Shown: positions 33,488 through 41,110 of the stretch, piece by piece
Layout: each line of letters begins with the position of its first letter
Position numbering within the stretch: the stretch's first letter is position 1
Assembly: GCF_015477775.1 (NCBI RefSeq)
Contig: NZ_JADLQO010000026.1
Span: 1 to 64,000, forward strand
Direction: 5' to 3'
Origin: Nocardia abscessus
GTDB lineage: Bacteria > Actinomycetota > Actinomycetes > Mycobacteriales > Mycobacteriaceae
DNA length: 64,000 nucleotides
Notes under the pieces: generated by a model
What the model was told of the DNA's origin: nothing
Database searches by the model: none
Seen by the model: only the letters and a program-made list of their open reading frames with translations
Made by a program: the position numbers and the translations under genes

Positions 33488-35008
33488 CTACGTAGTGGCG
33501 GCGACATCCGCCGCGGGCCGTGAGCCGTACTCCTCGACGAGTTCGCGGCGCAGCACCTTTCCGGTCGGTGTCGTGGGCAACGAATCGCGGAACACGACCA
33601 GGTCGGGCGTGCGTGAGCCGCGCAGCCCGGCCCGGACGTAGTCGCGCAGCGCGGCGGGATCGGGTGTCGCGCCGTCGGCGGGCACCACCACCGCCACGAT
33701 GATCTGGCCCCACTGCGCGTCCTCCACGCCGATGACCGCGACCTCGCGCACCGCGGGATGCTCGACCAGCACATCCTCGATCTCGGCAGGCGCGATGTTC
33801 TCGCCGCCACGGATGATCGTGTCGTCGGAGCGGCCGCCGATGAACAGGTAGCCGTCGGCGTCGAGCATCGCGACGTCCTTGGTCGGGAACCATCCCTCGT
33901 CGTCCAGCACCGACCCGATCCCGGTGTACCGGCCGGACACCTGCGGCCCTCGTACGAACAACTCCCCCGTCGCGCCCGCGGATATTACTCGGCCGCTGTC
34001 GTCCCGGATCTGCACCTCGATTCCTGGCACCGGCTGACCCACGGAGCCGAGCCGCCGCGCGACCGCCGGGTCGGCGGAGCGGTGCGCGGCCCGGTGGTCC
34101 TCCGGTCCCAGCACCGCGATCGTGGAACTGGTTTCGGTCAGGCCGTAGGCGTTGACGAAGCCCACCTCGGGCAGCAGGTCGAGCGCCTTACGGACCAGCG
34201 GCAGCGCGACCTTCGATCCGCCGTAGGCGAGATTACGCAGGGTGGGCAACCGTGCACCGGAGCGCTCCAGTTCGGTCACGATGCGATCGAGCATGGTCGG
34301 GACCACGGTCGCGGTGGTGACCCCCGCGTCGGCGACCAACTCGATCCATCGCGCGGCGTCGAAGTTGCGCAAGTACACCATCGTCCGGCCCGCGTACAGG
34401 TTGGAGAGCGCGGCGCCGATACCGGCGATGTGATAGGGCGGCACACAGATCAGCGCGGCATCCGCGGGTCCAGCCGAGTCGAAGTCGACCGTCCCGGTGA
34501 TGTAGCTGACCAGATTGTTGTGCGAGAGCTCGACCGCTTTGGGCCGCGAGGTCGTCCCCGAGGTGAACAGCACCACGGCCACCTGGTCGGGGTCGGGCGG
34601 CTCGGCGTCCACGAGCGCATCGGCGGCGACGGCCGCATCGGCGAATGCCCGCGACCGCATGATCCTGCCTCCGAAGGAGGCGACGATGTCGTGGTACTCG
34701 TCGTCGCAAACCACCAGCGGATCATCGAGCCGAGCGATCAGCTCACGTAAGGAGTCGGCGCCGAGCCGATAGTTCAAGGGCGTGAAGGGAATTCCGGCCC
34801 CTGCCGCAGCGAAGATCAGCAGCGGGAGCAGATGGCCGCCGGTCCCCACATAGGCCACGCTCCGTGCGCCGGAGTCCCCGATCACCGCCGCGCCGCCCCG
34901 CGCCCGCGCGTTCAGCTCGGACGCGGTCCAGCGCACCTCGTCGCACACCACCGCAGGCCGGTCCGGGTTGCTCGAGGCAGCCATGTCCAGCAAGAGCGAA
35001 ACGCTCAT
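33488..35008 (-). CDS. AMP-dependent acyl-CoA synthetase/ligase (506 aa)
   Basis: Second ANL-type acid:CoA ligase of the island. It shows the phosphate loop LFTSGTTSRPKAVELSH near 148, AYGLTETSS, the hinge RSDDTIIRGGEN and the catalytic lysine region TTPTGKVLRREL. The usual TGD motif reads PTKD here, so the aspartate is kept but the glycine is not. It is preceded by two operator copies (35047 and 35069) 39-75 bases upstream. It differs considerably from the synthetase at 17188, so the two probably activate different acids. Confidence 0.92.
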   Translation of the reverse strand: MSVSLLLDMAASSNPDRPAVVCDEVRWTASELNARARGGAAVIGDSGARSVAYVGTGGHLLPLLIFAAAGAGIPFTPLNYRLGADSLRELIARLDDPLVVCDDEYHDIVASFGGRIMRSRAFADAAVAADALVDAEPPDPDQVAVVLFTSGTTSRPKAVELSHNNLVSYITGTVDFDSAGPADAALICVPPYHIAGIGAALSNLYAGRTMVYLRNFDAARWIELVADAGVTTATVVPTMLDRIVTELERSGARLPTLRNLAYGGSKVALPLVRKALDLLPEVGFVNAYGLTETSSTIAVLGPEDHRAAHRSADPAVARRLGSVGQPVPGIEVQIRDDSGRVISAGATGELFVRGPQVSGRYTGIGSVLDDEGWFPTKDVAMLDADGYLFIGGRSDDTIIRGGENIAPAEIEDVLVEHPAVREVAVIGVEDAQWGQIIVAVVVPADGATPDPAALRDYVRAGLRGSRTPDLVVFRDSLPTTPTGKVLRRELVEEYGSRPAADVAATT

Positions 35009-35046
35009 TCCGCACCCTCTCCGCGAGCGCCTGCCGGGCGCACAAC

Positions 35047-35061
35047 GATATTGGCATTCTC
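35047..35061. promoter_or_regulatory. island operator site 10
   Basis: GATATT-GGC-ATTCTC; the right half is perfect. It lies 39 bases before the acyl-CoA synthetase start. Confidence 0.6.
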
Positions 35062-35068
35062 GTCAGCG

Positions 35069-35083
35069 GAGAATAGCATATCC
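35069..35083. promoter_or_regulatory. island operator site 11
   Basis: GAGAAT-AGC-ATATCC; the left half is perfect. It is 22 bases from site 10, again two helical turns. Confidence 0.55.
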
Positions 35084-35437
35084 ATGCGAGGTGGCCGCAG
35101 CCCGCGACGATCCGATCGGCCGACACCGGCGCAGCGCATCGACAACCGCCTCGCGCGGGAACGGCCGACCCGCCATCCGCACCGAGCGGACACCCCGGGG
35201 CATCGGGCGATGCGTGGGCCGAACCCTCGCCGAGCCTTAACCCGCCACTCTCGACGAATCTATACGGAAACAACATTTACGCAGCAAAAGCGATAAGCAC
35301 ACCGTCTACATCGCCCATCTGCGAGCTGAGTCACAGTCCTCTGTGATAACTTCATTCTCACTGTTTGCCCTACCCATCCGGATCTGACGACGGCCGAGTC
35401 GGCTCGCGCGATCCGTTGCGATGCCGCGGAGGTGGTG
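35084..35437. other. gap before the Mce-associated genes; no gene seen
   Basis: About 350 bases separate the operators of the leftward synthetase operon from the rightward Mce-associated pair. It is less GC-rich near 35260-35350, as expected for a promoter of the rightward genes. No clear coding frame with a ribosome-binding site and no further good copy of the palindrome was found. Confidence 0.45.
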
Positions 35438-36367
35438 ATGAGCCCGAGGACCGGAACCAACGTGACTTCACCACCCGAACCCGACGGCGACGAACGGGTC
35501 TCCGGCGGCGACGCCGATGTCGACGAACTCGCGCTGGCCGCCGAGGCGGCGGAGGCGGAGGCACAGGCGGCCGAGGCGCGCGCCGCAGCGGCCCGCGCAC
35601 GGGTGCGCGTAGCCGAGGCGCGCCGCAGCGCGGGCGCCGTTTCGAGGCGCACCGACAGCACCGGTCCCGCGGAGTCGGAAGGGCAGCCGAAGAACTCGGA
35701 CCCGGCCGACGAGGCCGACGATCCCGGAAACGATCACGCTCCGGGTGGCCGTTCCGACACCGACCCGACGGGCGGCGCACAGGCGAGCGCGTCGGCCGGG
35801 GAGAACCGCGACGCCACCGCGGATACCGCCGAGCCCGAATCCCTTCCGCGCCGCGCGCGGCTCCGCGGCATCATCACCGAGCGTCTGCACCGCCGCTCCG
35901 CGATGGTCGTCGGCGCCATCGCCGTGATCGCACTCGCGCTCGCGGGCAGCGGATACACGGTGTGGCACCATCACGAAGCCACCGAGAAAGACCGGCGCGC
36001 AGCCGAGTTCACCGCCGCCGCACGGCAGGGAGTGGTGGCCTTGACGACGCTCGACTTCAACCGGGCGAAAGAGGACGTGCAGCGGGTCCTGGACAACTCC
36101 ACCGGGCCCTTTCGCGGCGACTTCCAGGCACGAGCCGCGGATTTCACGACCGTGGTCCAGCAGTCGCAGGTCGCCACGGAGGGCAAGGTGAACGCCAGCG
36201 CGATCGAGTCGATGACGGAGGACTCCGCGGTCGTACTCGTCGCCGCGACGTCACAGGTCACCAATTCCGCGGGTGCGCGACAGGAGCCGCGCGCCTGGCG
36301 ATTGAGCGTGACGGTGAGCCGGGACGGAGATCAGCTCAAGATGTCCAAAGTCGAGTTCGTCCCATGA
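35438..36367 (+). CDS. Mce-associated membrane protein (309 aa)
   Basis: A Mam-type protein. The first 145 residues are acidic, Ala/Glu-rich and probably partly coiled-coil and disordered. A single transmembrane helix follows (VVGAIAVIALALAGSGYTVW, about 153-172). The C-terminal 130 residues form the extracytoplasmic domain shared with Mce-associated proteins (conserved RQGVVALTTLDF segment). ATG 35438 has GGAGG just upstream; a GTG at 35432 is possible. Such proteins support Mce lipid or steroid importers, which are not in this window. It overlaps the next Mam gene by 4 bases. Confidence 0.85.
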   Translation: MSPRTGTNVTSPPEPDGDERVSGGDADVDELALAAEAAEAEAQAAEARAAAARARVRVAEARRSAGAVSRRTDSTGPAESEGQPKNSDPADEADDPGNDHAPGGRSDTDPTGGAQASASAGENRDATADTAEPESLPRRARLRGIITERLHRRSAMVVGAIAVIALALAGSGYTVWHHHEATEKDRRAAEFTAAARQGVVALTTLDFNRAKEDVQRVLDNSTGPFRGDFQARAADFTTVVQQSQVATEGKVNASAIESMTEDSAVVLVAATSQVTNSAGARQEPRAWRLSVTVSRDGDQLKMSKVEFVP

Positions 36368-36900
36368 CCGCTGACAGCACATCGGTCGTCGCGGGAGCGG
36401 CCGCATCGAAGCAGGAAGCGCGGGCGCGGTACGGGCTGGCCCTGCTCGCGATCCTCGTCGTCGCCGCGGTCGCGACCGCCGCGTGTCTGTTCTTCCTCCA
36501 ATACCGGCCGGACAGCCGCGCCGACGACGACAACGCCGCGGCGCTCGACGCCGCCTCCCGCGGCACGGTCGCGTTGCTGTCCTACGCGCCGGAAACCCTC
36601 GACCATGACCTCGGCGCGGCGGAGTCCTTCCTGACCGGCGACTTCCTGGCGTACTACAGCCAGTTCACCCAGCAGGTGGTGGCACCGGCCGCCAAGCAGA
36701 AGTCGGTCCGGACGATCGCGACCGTCGTCCGCGCGGCGGTGTCGGAACTGCGCACGGACGAGGCGGTGGTCCTGGTGTTCATCAACCAGACCACCACGAG
36801 TGCGGAGAAGCCCGATCCGGCGCTGGCCGCCAGCAGCGTCCGGGTCACGCTGCGCAAGGCCGACGACGCCTGGCGGATCTCGGCGTTCGACCCGGTCTAG
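36364..36900 (+). CDS. Mce-associated membrane protein (178 aa)
   Basis: Shorter second Mam-type protein: a cytoplasmic N-terminus, one transmembrane helix (GLALLAILVVAAVATAACLF, about 24-43), and an extracytoplasmic domain with the same core (SRGTVALLSYAPETL and a C-terminal WRISAFDPV strand). The ATG overlaps the previous stop (ATGA). The pair probably works together at the membrane in uptake of the island's hydrophobic substrate, by analogy with mce operons. Confidence 0.87.
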   Translation: MTADSTSVVAGAAASKQEARARYGLALLAILVVAAVATAACLFFLQYRPDSRADDDNAAALDAASRGTVALLSYAPETLDHDLGAAESFLTGDFLAYYSQFTQQVVAPAAKQKSVRTIATVVRAAVSELRTDEAVVLVFINQTTTSAEKPDPALAASSVRVTLRKADDAWRISAFDPV

Positions 36901-36930
36901 CCCCTCCGTAGCCTGGCGCCGCGCCGCTGG

Positions 36931-36945
36931 GGAAATTTCATTCTC
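36931..36945. promoter_or_regulatory. island operator site 12
   Basis: GGAAAT-TTC-ATTCTC, 30 bases after the Mam stop and 30 before the thioesterase start. The right half is perfect. Confidence 0.65.
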
Positions 36946-36952
36946 TTTTCCG

Positions 36953-36967
36953 GAGAACAGGTTACAA
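36953..36967. promoter_or_regulatory. island operator site 13
   Basis: GAGAAC-AGG-TTACAA, with a good left half, 22 bases from site 12 and 8 bases before the thioesterase ATG. Confidence 0.5.
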
Positions 36968-36974
36968 TTTAGGT

Positions 36975-37835
36975 ATGCCTGACCTCTGGAGCGAGCTGCT
37001 CGCCTGTCTCGACCTCCGCCAGCGGCCGACGTCTCCGTCGCCCGGAGCGGCGGACACCCGCCCCGGAGCCGGAGGCCGCCGCCGGGAGACCCTGACCGTC
37101 TACGAGGGATCGAGTCAGCGGCTGGACCACGGTTGGCTGTACGGCGGGCAGTTGCTGGCGCAGATCGTGCGGGCGGCCATGTGCGCCTGCCCCGCCAAGG
37201 CCGTCAAATCCCTGCACGTGGTGTCCGCCCACGAAGGCAAGGGCGATGCCCCCGTCTTCTACATCGTGCAGCGCCAGCACGAAGGCCGCTCGTTCGCGGC
37301 GCTCACGGTCACGGCCCGGCAGAAACGAGACATCGTCGCCACAGCGGTCGTCTCGATGCACGCTCACGAGGACGGCCCGGAACACCAGACCGTTCCGGAC
37401 ATTCCAGAGGTGCCCGGACCGCGGCACCACACCGAGGTACCCATCCTGCCGTGGGAGACCCGGTCGACCGCCGATCTGAACTCGACAGGCACGCACCCGC
37501 CCGACTACGAGCTGTGGATGCGAACCCCACGGGTAGCCGACGAATTCGGCGCCGCCCTGGCCGCCTACGCCACCGACTCGAGTCCGATCGGAACCGCCCT
37601 GCGTCCATTGAAAGGCGTCGGCCAGAGCGGCAACGGCACCGCGTTCACCTCGGCGACGACCACCCACTCGGTCTGGTTCCACCGCGCGTTCCGCACCGAC
37701 GACTGGTTGCTGCTGCGCCACCACAGCCCGCTCGTCGCGCACGGCCGCTGTTTCGGCAAAGGCGACATCCTCACGCAGGACGGGACGCTCGTCGCCTCGT
37801 TCGCCCAGGAGGGCCTGCTGCGGTTCCGCCCGTGA
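36975..37835 (+). CDS. acyl-CoA thioesterase II, TesB-like (286 aa)
   Basis: A double hot-dog thioesterase that releases free acid from acyl-CoA. The N-terminal hot-dog carries HGWLYGGQLLAQ near 52-63 and the conserved SLHVVSAHEGKGDAP segment; the second half ends with HSPLVAHGRCFGKGDIL and DGTLVASFAQEGLLRF. Length is normal. It may keep CoA available or release a dead-end intermediate during side-chain degradation. Two palindromes stand right before it, so it starts a new unit with the DapB-like gene. Confidence 0.91.
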   Translation: MPDLWSELLACLDLRQRPTSPSPGAADTRPGAGGRRRETLTVYEGSSQRLDHGWLYGGQLLAQIVRAAMCACPAKAVKSLHVVSAHEGKGDAPVFYIVQRQHEGRSFAALTVTARQKRDIVATAVVSMHAHEDGPEHQTVPDIPEVPGPRHHTEVPILPWETRSTADLNSTGTHPPDYELWMRTPRVADEFGAALAAYATDSSPIGTALRPLKGVGQSGNGTAFTSATTTHSVWFHRAFRTDDWLLLRHHSPLVAHGRCFGKGDILTQDGTLVASFAQEGLLRFRP

Positions 37836-37876
37836 CCAGCCTCCCGCCCCCCCTCGACGCACGGAACGGACGAGCC

Positions 37877-38929
37877 ATGGACCCGAATCCCCAGTCCCGC
37901 CCCTACCGAGTCGTCCAGTGGGCAACCGGTGGCGTCGGTGCGCACGCGCTGCGCGCCGTGCTGGATCATCCCGATCTCGTGCTCGCGGGTGTGCGGGTCC
38001 ACGATCCCGCCAAGGCCGGCCTCGACGCGGGCGCCCTGTGCGGATCGGGCGTCACCACCGGCGTCGCGGCCACCACGGACGTCGAGGAGGTCCTGGCACT
38101 CGGTGCGGACTGCGTGCTGTACATGCCGCGGCTGTTCGACGTCGACGACGTCTGCCGTCTTCTGGTGGCCGGCGTCAACGTGGTCACTACCCACGGCGAC
38201 CTCCGGCACCCGGACACCGTCGACCCCGAGGTGTGCGCCCGCGTCGAAGCCGCATGCTGGTTCGGCGGCGCCTCGATCCTGAGCACCGGCATCGCTCCCG
38301 GCTTCGTCACCGAAACCCTTCCCGTCGCGCTCAGTTCGATCCAGCGCAGCATCGACCGGATGTCGATCGAGGAGAGCGTCGACCTCGCCCGGCCGGGGAC
38401 GTCGCGGTTGCTCTTGGAGACAATGGGTTTCGGCGCCGCACCCGCGCCGTTCGACGAACAGCGCCTGGCTCACGCGGAACAGACCTTCGGCCCCTCGCTG
38501 CGGCTGGTCGCCGACGCCGTCCGGCTGCCCCTCGACGCGTTCGACGTCCTCGGCGAGGTGGCGCTCGCCGAGGGCGACGTACCGCTCGAGTTCACCACGC
38601 TCGCGGCGGGAACGGTGGCCGCACAGCGCATCACGGTCTCCGGGCGGGGCGGCGGTCGGGTCCTGCTGCGATTGCGGTCCACCTGGTACTGCACCTCCGC
38701 GCTTCGGCCCGCGTGGCCGGTACGCGCCACCGGATGGCATGTGGCGATCGACGGCGAGACTCCGATCGAGATGGATCTGCGCTATCCGGTGGACCCGAGC
38801 GGGATGAGCGCCATCTCGCCGCGGTATGCCGCCAACCGCGCCGTCAACGCCGTCGCGTACCTGTGCGCCGCGCCACCGGGTATCCGCACCACGCTCGACT
38901 TACCCCCGCTCACCGCGAATCTGGGCTGA
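37877..38929 (+). CDS. dihydrodipicolinate reductase-like NAD(P)-dependent oxidoreductase (350 aa)
   Basis: Has the N-terminal Rossmann fold of the DapB/2,4-diaminopentanoate dehydrogenase group: VVQWATGGVGAHALRAVL near 12-29, then DCVLYMPR and VNVVTTHGD. The C-terminal half is not DapB-like in detail. Members are frequent in steroid and terpenoid catabolic clusters but their reactions are mostly unknown. The ATG at 37877 is chosen; an upstream GTG at 37832 that overlaps the thioesterase stop is also possible and would add 15 residues. Confidence 0.85.
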   Translation: MDPNPQSRPYRVVQWATGGVGAHALRAVLDHPDLVLAGVRVHDPAKAGLDAGALCGSGVTTGVAATTDVEEVLALGADCVLYMPRLFDVDDVCRLLVAGVNVVTTHGDLRHPDTVDPEVCARVEAACWFGGASILSTGIAPGFVTETLPVALSSIQRSIDRMSIEESVDLARPGTSRLLLETMGFGAAPAPFDEQRLAHAEQTFGPSLRLVADAVRLPLDAFDVLGEVALAEGDVPLEFTTLAAGTVAAQRITVSGRGGGRVLLRLRSTWYCTSALRPAWPVRATGWHVAIDGETPIEMDLRYPVDPSGMSAISPRYAANRAVNAVAYLCAAPPGIRTTLDLPPLTANLG

Positions 38930-39103
38930 TTCGCGGCCTGCGGCGTCCTCATCGCGGCCTGAACGGGAGGGCGGCCACGTCCTCGGTCCCGAACCACGCC
39001 TGCGCCCAGGCGATAAGCGCGACGATCGCGGCGCCAGGCGACGCCGCACGAGCCTGCGTCCAGCTTCGTGATCACAATGAGCGGAATGGTCATATTCAAA
39101 TTC

Positions 39104-39118
39104 GAGAGTGGTATTCTC
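39104..39118. promoter_or_regulatory. island operator site 14
   Basis: GAGAGT-GGT-ATTCTC, 11 of 12 motif positions, ending only 5 bases before the ATG at 39124. A repressor bound here would cover the translation start. Confidence 0.7.
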
Positions 39119-39123
39119 ATTGC

Positions 39124-39540
39124 ATGAACGACGGAGGGGTGCCCGCCCGGCACAGCGGAACCGGCGCCACACGAGGCGATTTCGCGCCCGACGAGCCACA
39201 TGCACACACTCCGGCGCCGGCGCACACCCCGGAGGCCGCGCGGCCGGGCGCGCCACGAGCCCGCGAGCTTCGCGGTCGCTTGTGGAAACACAGCCGGCCG
39301 TCGCGGGCGGACGCGCCGAACAGCGACGCCCCGCTGCGCGTGACGGTCCGAGACGTGCTGGACTACTTCGCCAAATGCCCCGAGTGCGGATACCCCGCGC
39401 AGGCGTCGGCCACGGTCCGGGAACTGCGCGACGGACGGATCGAGACCGAGGTTCGACCCAGTTGCGGGCTTCCCTGCGGCTGGCAGGGAAGCCCGCAGAT
39501 CTCCATGAGCGGAACCGGCTCGGCTCCGGCGCGGCAATAG
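39124..39540 (+). CDS. zinc-ribbon-like hypothetical protein (138 aa)
   Basis: The N-terminal 75 residues are low-complexity (Pro, Ala, His, Arg) and probably disordered. The C-terminal half contains DYFAKCPECGYPAQA and RPSCGLPCGWQG, two CxxC-like pairs that could bind one zinc ion. It has no identified function. The operator at 39104 is directly before the ATG with no ribosome-binding site between them, so either the true start is downstream or the message is leaderless. The regulatory site argues that it belongs to the island. Confidence 0.62.
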   Translation: MNDGGVPARHSGTGATRGDFAPDEPHAHTPAPAHTPEAARPGAPRARELRGRLWKHSRPSRADAPNSDAPLRVTVRDVLDYFAKCPECGYPAQASATVRELRDGRIETEVRPSCGLPCGWQGSPQISMSGTGSAPARQ

Positions 39541-39556
39541 ACCGCGAACCCGTCGC

Positions 39557-39579
39557 GGCGCCCGGACAGGCCGGGCGCC
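39557..39579. terminator. bidirectional hairpin with T-run
   Basis: GGCGCCCGG and CCGGGCGCC make a perfect 9-bp stem around a 5-base loop, followed on the plus strand by TTTC. It separates the convergent genes ending at 39540 and 39608. Confidence 0.72.
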
Positions 39580-39607
39580 TTTCGCTGCCCGCGTTCGTCT
39601 TTCGCGT

Positions 39608-40207
39608 TCAGCCCACGGCGACGAGATCGGTGCCGCCCCACAGTCCGGTAAGCAGCAGCTCCCCGCTGCGGAACATCTCCGCCTCGGCGATGCCGGCGGC
39701 CGGCACGCCCGCCGCCGCCAACGCACAGCCCTTGAACGCCTGCGCGGCGACGCTCAGCCGATGATGCACCGCGCCCAGTCTGCCGTCGAGTTCCTCGGGC
39801 AGATCCTCGCCCCACAGCGCGACTTCGATCAGACCGTGATCCAAGCAGTCCAGCACCCCGTGCCGGACGCGGGCGTCGGAGGCGAACAACTCCGGCGCCA
39901 CCGCCACCGCATGCGGCCAGGTGTCGTGCACCGGCGTCGCCAGCGAACCCTCGAGATCCAGGACGGTGGCGCCGAGAATCTGCAGCGGTCGCACGTCGGA
40001 GCAGTCGGCCAGCAGCACGGTGACCTCCCAGCCCGCCATCGTCCGGTCGCACAGCCAGCCGCCCGCATGCCGCACCACGTCGACAGCCGTCGCGGCGACG
40101 ACGGCGAGCCGGTATCGCAGCAGGTGCTTGCGCGCGTGCGCGCGCCACCCGGCGACCGAATGCGCTCCACCGAAGCTCTGGTCGGAGTCGAAGTATTGAG
40201 CAGCCAT
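39608..40207 (-). CDS. hypothetical protein (199 aa)
   Basis: A soluble protein I do not recognise. It starts MAAQYFDSDQSFGGAHSVAG and contains alternating hydrophobic strands and helices, with conserved-looking WEVTVLLAD and ELFASDARVRHGVLD segments and no membrane helix. ATG 40207 has GGGAGGG upstream. It lies opposite to the CMD gene with a 314-base divergent region holding two candidate regulatory palindromes. Its placement between regulated units makes an island function likely. Confidence 0.68.
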   Translation of the reverse strand: MAAQYFDSDQSFGGAHSVAGWRAHARKHLLRYRLAVVAATAVDVVRHAGGWLCDRTMAGWEVTVLLADCSDVRPLQILGATVLDLEGSLATPVHDTWPHAVAVAPELFASDARVRHGVLDCLDHGLIEVALWGEDLPEELDGRLGAVHHRLSVAAQAFKGCALAAAGVPAAGIAEAEMFRSGELLLTGLWGGTDLVAVG

Positions 40208-40317
40208 GCTCACCCTCCCTGCACTGGGCCCATCGGCCGATCTCGAGCGGTGGGGCCGTGCCCCGCGGAGGTGACCGATTGTGTTCGGCAGCACACTCTC
40301 GTGTAATGAAACGTAGC

Positions 40318-40334
40318 TTCTCTTTAAGAGAGAA
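40318..40334. promoter_or_regulatory. inverted repeat in the divergent region, related to the island motif
   Basis: TTCTCT-TTAAG-AGAGAA has perfect 6-base arms, and GAGAAT also occurs at 40330-40335. The spacing differs from the main motif, so it may be a variant operator for the leftward hypothetical gene. Confidence 0.4.
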
Positions 40335-40485
40335 TCAATACGCAAAGTGTCGCATCGAGGGGCCTGCACGGCCCATACGTTCGGAGCGGACCGCCAGCCC
40401 CTCCGTGCAACACGCAGCCTCGCACACCCGCCCGACCCGTGCATTGACTACGATCCGCCCCTTTGGAAATCTAATAGTCGAATTT

Positions 40486-40500
40486 GAGAGTTAGATTCTC
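40486..40500. promoter_or_regulatory. island operator site 15
   Basis: GAGAGT-TAG-ATTCTC, 11 of 12 motif positions, 22 bases before the CMD-family gene. The AGGAG ribosome-binding site lies just downstream. Confidence 0.7.
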
Positions 40501-40521
40501 TTAACTGACAGGAGAAAGCCC

Positions 40522-41049
40522 ATGAGTGTGACCCCGCTTCCGGAGGACCAATGGGACGACGCGGTGGATGCCGCACTGTCCCGCATGCTGCCCGCGGATC
40601 GCCGCAACCCACGCGCGGCGGGAAACGCACTCGCGACGATGGTCCGCCATCCTGCCCTCACGAAGGCTTTCCTGGGCTTCAACGTCCATCTGCTGTTCGG
40701 GTCGACATTGGCGCCACGATTGCGGGAACTCGCCATCCTGCGGGTCGCCCACCAGCGCGGCTGCGAGTACGAATGGCACCACCACGTCCGGATGGGCGCC
40801 GAGGCCGGGCTGACCGAGGGCGATATCGCCGCGGCCCGAGGCGAGGCAGCCACCGCGGACGAGTTCGACCGCCTGCTGCTGCGGGCGGTGGACGAACTCG
40901 GGGAGAAATCAGCGCTGTCCGAGGAGACCTGGGCCGCCCTGGGCGAACGTCTCGATGAGCGGCAACGCATGGATCTCGTCTTCACGGTCGGCGGATACAC
41001 GACGTTGGCGATGGCCTTCAACACCTTCGGCGTGCAGGTCGAACACTAG
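40522..41049 (+). CDS. carboxymuconolactone decarboxylase family protein (175 aa)
   Basis: An all-helical AhpD/CMD-fold protein. The signature ELAILRVAHQRGCEYEWHHH near 73-92 is the helical active-site block; the AhpD CxxC pair is absent (CEYEW), as in the gamma-CMD-like branch. Such proteins are common in aromatic and steroid degradation clusters, acting as decarboxylases or with unknown roles. ATG 40522 has AGGAG upstream and an operator 22 bases before it. It stands alone, followed by a terminator. Confidence 0.9.
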   Translation: MSVTPLPEDQWDDAVDAALSRMLPADRRNPRAAGNALATMVRHPALTKAFLGFNVHLLFGSTLAPRLRELAILRVAHQRGCEYEWHHHVRMGAEAGLTEGDIAAARGEAATADEFDRLLLRAVDELGEKSALSEETWAALGERLDERQRMDLVFTVGGYTTLAMAFNTFGVQVEH

Positions 41050-41057
41050 CGGCCGCG

Positions 41058-41092
41058 CCGACCCGGCGATCCCGGCGAGATCCCCGGGTCGG
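41058..41092. terminator. bidirectional hairpin between convergent genes
   Basis: CCGACCCGG and CCGGGTCGG form a 9-bp stem with a 17-base loop, between the end of the CMD gene and the end of the second ACAD pair. Confidence 0.62.
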
Positions 41093-41110
41093 CATGGTGT
41101 TCCGGGGGGG

